Source: Lycorma delicatula (taxonomy: Eukaryota > Arthropoda > Insecta > Hemiptera > Fulgoridae). From it: 64,000 nucleotides of DNA. The notes beneath the pieces are model-generated. The model made no database searches and was not told the origin of the DNA. It saw only the letters and a program-made list of their open reading frames with translations. Location: NCBI RefSeq assembly GCF_047948215.1, contig NC_134460.1, forward strand, positions 130,440,824 to 130,504,823, read 5' to 3'. Of the stretch, positions 56,369 to 64,000 are shown in pieces (position 1 is the stretch's first letter; the number at the start of each line of letters is the position of its first letter). The position numbers were made by a program, and so were the translations under genes.

Positions 56369-57080
56369 ATGTTTTCCTTTCGGACTTTAATGTCTAAAAA
56401 TGTTGTTTTATGAGAGATGAAAGACCTATTCATGTTTTGCAATTATTGGTAATTATATCAATCACACCCTCAAACAACCTAAGAAAGGTTTCTTCTAGAT
56501 GCTGGTGACAGAGTTTCTTGATAGGAGTTCAACAAAGGTTCCTAATAAGTACTTGCCATTCTACAACTGCTTTTTGCTAATAAGGATAATAATTTCATAT
56601 TCCCTGCATCATAATTTCCTGATTGTTTATTTTTAGATTGATGATGGTACTGTGAGATATGTGTTAAAATTATGAGAATATTAAGAGTTATGAGCAAAGG
56701 AATATTAAAAGTGAGGTGGGGTAATTGAATTTTGTATTTTAACAACTTTTGTTATATCCTTATCAGTTATCGTGAAATAAATAGCGTGTTAATTTTAATA
56801 ATTATGTCCAATACCAAAGAATTTTGTAGATGAGAAATCTTTTTGTAGATGGTCTTCTTTTACCATCTATGAAATAAGTAACCTATTAATCATGATTATT
56901 TATAAAAGTTTATTTATTCTCCCTTTAGAAAAAATGTGTTCTTGTCGCTAACAACGTGGCTTGTTTGATTTTGGGAACCATATTACCCATGCTGTAGGTG
57001 CAACTCAACTATAACAAAGTTCAAAGTAAGGAATTATTCTTGAAAGGGAGCAACAGCCTTTCAGTTGTTTAAAAATCAAA
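55850..57080. repeat. Inverted segmental copy (unit C) of the I29 gene 5' region
   Basis: Compared with unit A, the order is kept but inverted: distal upstream (about 55900 with 21930), upstream (56042 with 21815), promoter-proximal (56243-56290 with 21640-21600), exon 1 (56369-56536 with 21510-21352) and intron 1 (56925-56995 with 21005-20930). It is more diverged than A from B. An R1-like element follows from about 57360. Confidence 0.7.
56369..56536 (+). pseudogene. Gene C: pseudogene exon 1 of the I29 family
   Basis: The plus strand reads MFSFRTLMSKNVVL then a stop where gene A has MSFFGTIMAKKGCFM. It continues FCNYW, stop, LYQSHPQ (gene A FCTYWQLYQSYS) and AGDRVS, two stops (gene A PGDTVSWEK). 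Both conserved Met codons survive, but there are at least four nonsense codons and the donor GT context is changed. The TATA box position reads AAAAAAAAGATTAATG, so promoter and coding part are both decayed. Exons 2 and 3 were not found. Confidence 0.75.
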
Positions 57081-57355
57081 GGTACATGCTTTTATATTGT
57101 AATGAAAACAGTGAAAAACACACACAGTAATTGTCAAAGGAATCTTTTTATATTTTATTTATTTTTTATGTAATTATAATTTCTTCATATTGCATAATGT
57201 AATATATAAATATTTTATACCAGGCATATTTGTTATATGGTACAGATTTTATACACACAGGGAAATGTACAACAATTTTATTCAATACTTACAAAAAGAT
57301 GTTCATGTCTGTTCAAAAATGATTGTTCAACTATTAACATAATAGTTGATCTAGA
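56540..57355. other. Unit C intron remnant and AT-rich spacer
   Basis: Intron 1 homology to about 57080, then AT-rich sequence. ATTATTCTTGAAAG occurs at about 57034 and again at about 57363 next to the start of R1-like coding sequence. Confidence 0.45.
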
Positions 57356-57379
57356 CACTTTCATTATTCTTGAAAGCGA

Positions 57380-57860
57380 GTGATGGCAAGGGGTGATATG
57401 GCCATATGCAATATCAGTGGCAGATTGGGCTTTCAACTGTTTCATAGAGCTCAAGGTATCATAGCTATTGAATTGGTAGGCGCTGTTTTGATAGGGGCTT
57501 ATTTCAGCCCGAATTGCGACTATCAAGACTTCGAAAACGATATGTGGAGTCTTCATAATGTCATCACAAGATCCTAGAAAAAAGTCATACTGATGGGCGA
57601 ACTTCATTGTAAGGCTGGCAGGCAGTTCTTATACGAATAGAAGAAACGAAGCCCTGACAAAATTGATGATGTCTACTGATTTATGCTGCTTAAATGATCA
57701 GACGCCTACGATTGAAGCGAGAAGGCACCAATCCGTGCTGAACTTGACCATCTTGGGTGGAGACTGGGACCACTCCAGGTGCAGTTGGATGACCCTGCAG
57801 GACGAGACTTCCAGTGATCATATTGCCACGATATTAGAGATCAAAGACCTCTGACTAAAA
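57380..57860 (+). pseudogene. R1-like endonuclease, broken
   Basis: LVGAVLIGAYFSPNCDYQDF, then a decayed G-E-L-H-C-K where G-D-F-N-C-K is expected (both catalytic residues changed), LNDQTPTIEARR and DETSSDHIATILEIKDL with the SDH motif kept. Frame breaks lie near 57577 and 57663. Confidence 0.65.
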
Positions 57861-58339
57861 CAGCGGAGTGCAAAGGCCACCGAGATTGAGTCGGAGACAG
57901 GTTGCAAAAGTTGTTGACAATGTCGCAAGACAGCTGGTAGATGGTCAAAGGCTGTCACCTGAAGTTCTTCGAGAGATTATAACACAGAAGATTGCTCAAA
58001 TAACATAGGCAGTGTGTAGGCATCATCCGGTGTATTGGTGGACCGAAAATATGCTCAACTTAGGAGAAACCTACAGCGGTTGCGACGCCTAAAGCAGCGG
58101 TTGAGAGTGGCTGGCGGTGAATAGTATGAAGAAGCTGCCAGGAGTTATGTTAATGCGAGACGCGTTCTGAACTACGAGATTAAACAGTCAAAAGAGATGA
58201 AATGGCGGGAGTTATGCGGTGAACTCGACGCAGATTCGTGGGAGCGGGCCTATCAGATTGCAATCAAGCGGTTTGGTAAGCGATTACCCTTCCAAACGGA
58301 AGAGTCTGCTTCTAAACATCTAAACTCTTCAATAGGGAG

Positions 58340-59524
58340 GAGAGTGGCTTAACCGAAGTCGTAGACTGTGATCGTAAGAGATTTACGCAGAAGGAAGTAG
58401 TCAAAGCGATTCCACTGCTGCGTGATCGCAACAGTCTCGGACTTGATGGAATATCGGCCGCAGTCTTAAAAGGTCTAACTAGTGAAGTGCCCTGGGAGCT
58501 GACCGACATTGCTAATTTCGGTCTTGAGATCAAACGCTTTCCCAAGTGTTGGAAGGATTCAAGGTTGAATTCTTCCACCAAAACCTTCCTTCCGAAATCT
58601 GCTGAAAACGTGCCTAATGTTGATTGTAGACCACTATGTTTAATTAACAACATGGGGAAAGCCGGGGAAAGGATGGTAGCGTCTCGTATGATTAAGGAGC
58701 TTGGCGTTACATAAGTCAGTACGGCTTCTGAAAAGGACGGTTCACGGCGCAGGCTTTTCAGAAATTGGTTAGCTGAGCTGCTACGGAAAGAAGGGGCACC
58801 TGGAGGACCAGGAAAATACCCGCGATCATTATGCTGGATGTATGCAATGCGTTCGGATCTGTTACCTGGAATTCAATTATGACAGCGCTTGCGAGGAAGG
58901 GAATTAGTCCCTATCTAAGAAAACAAATAGCAGAGTACTTGTCTGAGAGGAAGATTGAGGCCGACACATTGGCAGGTAAACTGAGATTCCAAGTCTTTGG
59001 CGGAGTGCCTCAGGGTTCAGTCCTGAGCCCGCTATTATTGTTATTAGTGTATGATGGGGTTCTTAACCTTCCCATGCCGATAAGATACCCAATTAGTGGC
59101 GTATACCGACGATCTCAAAATCCTGGTGAGTGGCAGGACGGAAGTAGATGTAGAGGAACGTGGGAATATGGCGTTAACTAGTATTAGTAACTGGATGGTT
59201 AATCAAGAGTTGAAGCTTGCCCCACAGAAAGGTATGTTCCCCACCCTAACGGGGAGAAGATGTATTGGCAGAATAGACCTGAGATTAGGTGACCAATCGT
59301 TGCAATTCAGTGAAAACATTAAATATTTGGGTGTCATGATTGATAAATCCTGTACATTTACGCAACACGTTCTTGGCTCTTATGCAAGATCTGAGAAGAC
59401 TTTTAAGTCGCTGAACATGCTGCTTTCTACTCAATCTTCTCCGAGGGTCTCCAAGAGAAGATTAATAGTATCTACAGTTATGTCTTCTTCAGTTATGCTG
59501 CACCGGTTTGGAGCGCCGCCGTAG
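58340..59524 (+). pseudogene. R1-like reverse transcriptase, broken
   Basis: AIPLLRDRNSLGLDGISAAV opens the RT. VDCRPLCLINNMGKAGERMV is domain 1. IMLDVCNAFGSVTWNSIM (about 58830) is domain A with Asp, and FGGVPQGSVLSPLLLLLVYD (about 59000) is an intact domain B. AYTDDLKILVSG (59096 on) is domain C with both aspartates, in a different frame. NIKYLGVMIDKSCTFTQHV follows. The catalytic residues survive but frames are broken at about 58713, 58830 and 59100. Confidence 0.75.
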
Positions 59525-59985
59525 ATGTTAGAAGAAATTTAACTCGTCTTCAGAGTTTACATCGCCGTACGTTTTTGGCCGTGATATGTGGATATCGGAC
59601 CGTTTCATATGGCGCGACTTGTTCGCTAGCTTCAGCCTCGCTAACTGAGCTGCAAGTGAAAGAACGAATGAAAAGATATGAAGGTATGGGTAAACATGAT
59701 GCGATGAAGGCTACAAGAAATTCCTGGAAAATGAAATGGATGACGACAGGTGGAGGCTCAAATTGGATCAGGCGGTTAATTACAGACATAGATCTTTGGT
59801 AAATAGGGATCATGGCGAAATGAATTTCTTCATGACACAAATGTTAACAGGTCATGGGGCTTACGAGTATTATTTGCACAGGTTCGGCATATATAGTTCC
59901 CCCTGCCGTATGTATTGTAATAGGGTGGATACTGCTGAACATACAATCTTCGAGTCTGATGAATGGCGCGTTTTACGTAAGCATC
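59525..59985 (+). pseudogene. R1-like ORF2 C-terminal domain, broken
   Basis: RRTFLAVICGYRTVSYGATC is followed by LQVKERMKRYE, NYRHRSLVNRDHGEMNFFMT, QMLTGHGAYEYYLHRFGIYS and SSPCRMYCNRVDTAEHTIFE, which contains C-x3-C and a His. The normal F-E-C-P continuation is lost at the junction near 59985. Confidence 0.7.
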
Positions 59986-60830
59986 CCAAACCCGGAGGGG
60001 GAAGACACCCACCTTGTGAATCTACCATTCGCCACACCATCCCTTCCGTTCCGAGCCCGGAGGTCGTCTTTAGACCCTCTAACTGATTACATCTCATAGT
60101 CATCAGCCAGACTTCGATCCGGATGCCACCGATGTAAATGCCTCGACAGACATTTGCATCAGTAAAATACAAATCAAATTTTGCCTTCACATAGACCTCA
60201 AACGGACATCTTCACATCCAACCTAACATTATTCCCTCAAACTAACTGACCGAAATCGCGGAAGGGTGAACCCTGCGCCTAGTCCAGATTTGACAGTATC
60301 GTTCGTGGCTGTGAATGGCTCAGAAAACGAACAAGTTGAAAAGTAAATCAGTGCTACACTCATACTAATCAAATATATGTCTTACGCAACATAGAAATTC
60401 AGACCTAAACCCAAATAAGTCGATCAATTTAGGTCACCTAACAAAGGGAACATAACCTCATTCCGGTTCGCGCAGGAGCCGGGGATAAACCTTGCATCCC
60501 CACCCCGACCCATCACGCAGGTCTCACGTAGCATTACAAAGTCACGATAAGGACCGCCACCGGCGGAACGAAGCCACGCCCCCGGTCGCACGGGCTACCG
60601 TACCCCGACGGCGCGGCTACCCCCCCCCCCCTCCAAATCTAATCACAAACTACACCAATTTTACGTGGGCAGGCTGGCCTGGATGGGCTCCAGCCAGAGA
60701 CTTTAATACCTTTAATTTCGACATCAGATGAAAGTTGGAGGACTTCTGATTCGCTTGTCACTAAAGTGCTATGCAGAAAGGATTACCGGCGTGGATTTTA
60801 GCATTAGGGAAAGGCGGATTGCCCCGGTCG
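59986..60830. repeat. Dispersed repeat and GC-rich block between R1-like coding part and tail
   Basis: About 60050-60170 is related to 1440-1560. From about 60440 to 60720 the sequence is GC-rich, with a run of 13-14 C at about 60619-60632. It separates R1-like coding sequence from an R1-like tail. It may be the 5' leader of a further element copy. No coding frame is supported. Confidence 0.45.
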
Positions 60831-61190
60831 TGAGGGCCGGCATGCCGAGTTGTGTCGGTTACAATCGACCGGGGACTCCGGGGTCCTTAGGCTGGGGTGG
60901 AGCAAAATAAAAGACCCAGACCCGGCTGCTAGGTTGGGGGGCTGGGGGCGACTTGGTCAAGCCCAGACCCAGTCTTCAGACAGGGGCCCGGCAATGACAT
61001 GGTCGGGCGCAGTACACCTCTTCTTAGAGATTAGAAGCAGGCGATAAAAAAGATCCATCGGGGAGGCTGAACTACTATGTCAGACGACTGCCAGTAGATG
61101 GGGAGGCCTTCTTAGAGTTGAAGGACACTCTCCTGGGCTGAGCTTTACTTGATTGTATGTCCGGCTCAGGGGAGTAAAGGATCAGAAAGA
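60830..61190 (+). mobile_element. R1-like 3' tail (end of ORF1 region and 3' UTR)
   Basis: GTGAGGGCCGGCATGCCGAG matches the text just after the zinc knuckles at 53262. The last part (GGACACTCTCCTGGGCTGAG, CCGGCTCAGGGGAG, A tract at about 61189) matches the end of the ORF1-only unit at 53600-53665. The tail therefore has the same ORF1-to-3' UTR junction as that unit. Confidence 0.65.
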
Positions 61191-61199
61191 AAAAAAAAG

Positions 61200-62690
61200 C
61201 TTTGGATGTATAAATTTTTAAATGCCCTAACAATAACATGATCTATATTTTGATCTTCTAAAGATTCCACAAATTTTTTGGTGGCACACAATCAACATTT
61301 TTCTTCAATTCAATAAATACTAAGTGTAACTCCCTACCATGTACAAATACTCTTTTCCACCAGCAATTTAATCCTAAAGTTGTTATCTATAACATGATTT
61401 TCTACTACAGAATTTCATCAATATTGATCTGATTTTCAAACCTCCTTGTCGATAATTAACCAAAGAGTCTTCAAAGACAACACATTCATGCCTTAACAGT
61501 TTGATCATTCCTGCTTTTTTACAAAAAAAGAAAAACTTCTTTACGTAAATAAAATACTTTTAAAATATCTTGTATATTACTTAAAAATTTTGAGTTCATA
61601 ATCTGTATCTGTATCTGCAATTAAATATGAAATAGCATTACCCCAATTACTTTTTTTGTTCTTGAAAAAATATTTTATTTTATGTTATTTTCAGTAATTT
61701 TTTTTTTATAAATTACAGGCTTGAATTCTTTAATATAATACTGTTATCACAATCACATTCATTTTTAAATATTTCAAATTTCAGCAACCAGATTAAGAAA
61801 CTATCAAAATATTGTTTGATAATTCTAAGAATCGGTTATTTTAAATATCTAACTACAGCGTTGTGACGATATTAGCATATTCCAATTATTAGAATTTAGT
61901 AATGAACAATATTTTTAAAACAAGTAGTAGAAGGTAAACTGCAATCGATATTCTACCTTCTAAATTTCTAAATGCTGAAGCTGCAAAGCATTTCTGATGT
62001 AGTTTTACAGTATTGGTTTGTTAACATATTTCCAAGCTTTATTAATCCAGATTATTTTATACAGACCTCATTTTTAATTCATTTTTACCTAAACTGCTAT
62101 CCCACATGCTGGCAATTCAATTAACAAAAAAACCTGTCTGTATAAAACTCCACATTGTAGTCAACCTTTGTTAAATGTCAGTAGTTCTACCAAATAAATT
62201 ATTATTATTATTATTATTATTATTAATATAAATTAAGTTGAAGCTATTATAAATTGTCAGCTGTCTATGTAACCAGTAATGAGCACTATTGGTGAAGAAG
62301 ATCAGGTGTCAAATGCCAAGGATATGAAAATTTTTTTCATCTTGTTGGTTCTGGACTTTGAAGAAATATGTATAGATCTATGACTAATACCAAACAAGTA
62401 GCATGTTGTTGTGTAAGTTGTAGGAGCTCCTGCAAATAATGAAAAAAACCTAAACTTTGATCTATAATTTCAACTTATAATATTATTATTATATAAATAT
62501 TATTATATTAATATATATATAATAATTTAATAAATTATAATAATACATTTTAATAAATTTATTATAATAAATTATTATTTAATATTATAATTATTTAGTT
62601 TGATCTATAACTTAACCTTTGATTTATTAAATAAAAAATATAAATATAAAATTTATTTATAAAATAAAAAATCCACAAATAGAATCAATG
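61200..62690. other. AT-rich spacer with ATT microsatellite
   Basis: No gene. An ATT repeat lies at about 62192-62226, and a dense AT-only palindromic tract at about 62470-62600. Confidence 0.55.
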
Positions 62691-63150
62691 TGCGAACTTA
62701 AAAATGAAATTAAAAAATTAGTTGAATAACATGAGGAATTAAAGGTTCAGAAAGTTAGTAATGCTAAAAAACTGGGTGATAATGAAATAGCAATTGAGAG
62801 ATTACTCGAGGAATGTACTAGGATGTTATAATTAATGATTTAGAACTTAAATTGAACAGACTGATTATTTCTATGGTAGATGTTTAAATTTTGAAATCAC
62901 AGTATAGAAAAACTAATGACTGGTGAAGGTCCTGAAAATTTAATGAACATATTAAAAATTATGCACAGAAAATGGGCATTAACTATCGTGATTCTAATGT
63001 AATTGCTGATACATAGACTTCTGTCAAAAAAACATTCTGTTAAGGCTGTCATAACTTGTGGTTATGAAATACCTAGAAAGAAAATTGAGAAAAATAGTGA
63101 TACTGCTGGGGCTGGTGATGGCGTAATAAATTTAAATGAAAATTGAAATA
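62690..63150 (+). pseudogene. Degenerate coding-like stretch of unknown identity
   Basis: The plus strand reads as a polar protein broken by about eight stops: SMCELKNEIKKLVE then HEELKVQKVSNAKKL, EIAIERLLEECTRML, MTGEGPENLMN and, later, VITCGYEIPRKKIEK. The first part looks like a coiled coil, as in ORF1 of some LINEs. I recognise no family, so this is only a suggestion of a dead coding region. Confidence 0.3.
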
Positions 63151-63159
63151 TATAATAAA

Positions 63160-64000
63160 TTGTTTCTTTCAAGTGTTAAAAAGCTAAAAAAAGACTTCAG
63201 TTATAAATATATCTGTTTTCACAATGGTAAAATTTATGTAAAAGTCTGATGGATCAATCACCTTGAAAATAGAGAGCAAGGATAATTTGAATACAATAGC
63301 CTAATAATTTTATCTATTTTATTATTATTGTTTTTCCTTTTTTTTACTAGAAATGTATGAAAATATTGGTAATACTTTGTTAACATAAATAATGAGAAGG
63401 AAATACTGTCTGGATTTTTTTTGGATTTTTTGTGTAACTAGGTCTACATATTTTCTTAGATTATTTTTTTGTTTTGTAGCTCAGTCTACCTACTTTCTTA
63501 GATTATTATGTGGATATTTTTAATTTCTTTCTTTATTTCTTACTCATATATATGTTGACAGGAATTTACAATAGGTTACTACTTTATTTTTTTCTTTCTT
63601 AAATTTGTTTTGTTTTAAATCGTCATCAAATTACAATTTCAATCGAAATATATTTTACTCAATATTAACGTTAATATAAACCAATTTCTTTGTGATAAAT
63701 TTATATTCTATTTATAAAGAATGTTTGATTAAAGACATTTGCTACATACTAATTTAACTAATTCATTATTGTACTAATTTATTTACACGAGTCGACTAAT
63801 TATTTAAATGACTTTTTTTTACTCTATACAACCCATCAGACTTGCTATTATTTTTGTTTTGTTCGCAGTTAATCATTTCTTCTCTCCTTTTTAAGGACAA
63901 CATGTTACAGTTGCTAAATAATTTTTTTTTTTTAATGAATCTAATTAATAGTACCTGATTCTGAATGCCTTCTTTATCCTGAAGTGAATGGTTTGGCAGG
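63160..64000. other. AT-rich spacer
   Basis: Nothing supported beyond AT-rich sequence with T homopolymers. A related pair of phrases (CTACATATTTTCTTAGATTA and CTACCTACTTTCTTAGATTA) lies at about 63444 and 63487. Confidence 0.5.

Larger units (their letters stand above)
57360..59985 (+). mobile_element. R1-like LINE with endonuclease, RT and C-terminal domain
   Basis: The element is 5'-truncated within the endonuclease. Domains in order: endonuclease (57380-57855), linker (57860-58320), RT (58340-59140), post-RT domain (59140-59985). It is closely similar in domain phrases to the element at 48.7-52.1 kb but divergent in sequence. After about 59985 (KHPKPGGG) unrelated repeat sequence follows, so the end is not its natural 3' end. 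Confidence 0.75.

Noticed and set aside
48740..61190. Ribosomal DNA carrying R1 elements
   Set aside because: No 28S rRNA sequence flanks any of the R1-like copies; they are dispersed relatives.
1..64000. CRISPR arrays, bacterial operons or prophage
   Set aside because: No regularly spaced repeats, no ribosome-binding sites, and spliced genes plus retrotransposons show a eukaryotic genome.

Overview
The window is AT-rich, intron-containing eukaryotic DNA packed with degraded retrotransposons. tRNA-derived SINEs, RTE, Jockey, R1-type and I-type LINEs, a Penelope-like element, a mariner element and hAT MITEs indicate an insect. The SINE heads and tails resemble what I remember from sap-feeding Hemiptera (Auchenorrhyncha); that is recollection, not a search result. 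Almost every long reading frame belongs to a mobile element and most are broken.

The part worth attention is a small host gene family that long reading frames alone would not reveal. Two complete three-exon genes lie on the minus strand: gene A (exons 21352-21510, 18354-18506, 8765-8812) and gene B (44398-44556, 40132-40284, 37118-37165). Each exon pair has the same length (159, 153 and 48 nt), all introns are phase 0, and each gene predicts a 119-residue protein: a signal peptide plus an I29 (cathepsin propeptide, inhibitor-type) domain, then a stop with no peptidase domain. Both have a TATA box about 140 bp upstream of the start. They sit in a tandem segmental duplication (about 8.2-22.9 kb and 36.7-45.9 kb). 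A third, inverted copy at about 55.85-57.1 kb keeps only a nonsense-riddled exon 1. A possible fourth relic exon lies at 27.84 kb on the plus strand. Signal-peptide exons are about 70% identical between A and B, inhibitor exons about 39%, a pattern suggesting secreted, fast-evolving cysteine-protease inhibitors or effectors.

Layout: 0.8-3.5 kb, broken Jockey-like LINE (minus) with a foreign repeat inside; 4.35-5.09 kb, hAT-like MITE; 5.2-5.8 kb, palindromic repeat and a second repeat; 8.2-22.9 kb, duplication unit A, whose second intron carries a broken multi-copy gene of unknown function (11.1-12.7 kb) and a nearly intact RTE LINE with target-site duplication (14.8-18.1 kb); 23.1-24.4 kb, mariner element with terminal inverted repeats; 25.9-31.0 kb, three R1-like LINE fragments and an AT microsatellite; 31.2-36.05 kb, GC-rich repeats and an I-clade LINE with RNase H (minus); 36.7-45.9 kb, unit B, with a Penelope-like element and a SINE in intron 1; 46.5-46.96 kb, an internal LINE fragment between 98-bp direct repeats; 48.7-53.7 kb, composite R1-like elements; 54.8-55.2 kb, hAT MITE; 55.85-57.1 kb, inverted unit C; 57.4-61.2 kb, another composite R1-like element; 61.2-64 kb, AT-rich sequence with one degenerate coding-like stretch.

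Apart from the I29 genes no host pathway is visible. All family names are assigned from motifs by eye; no database search or alignment program was run.
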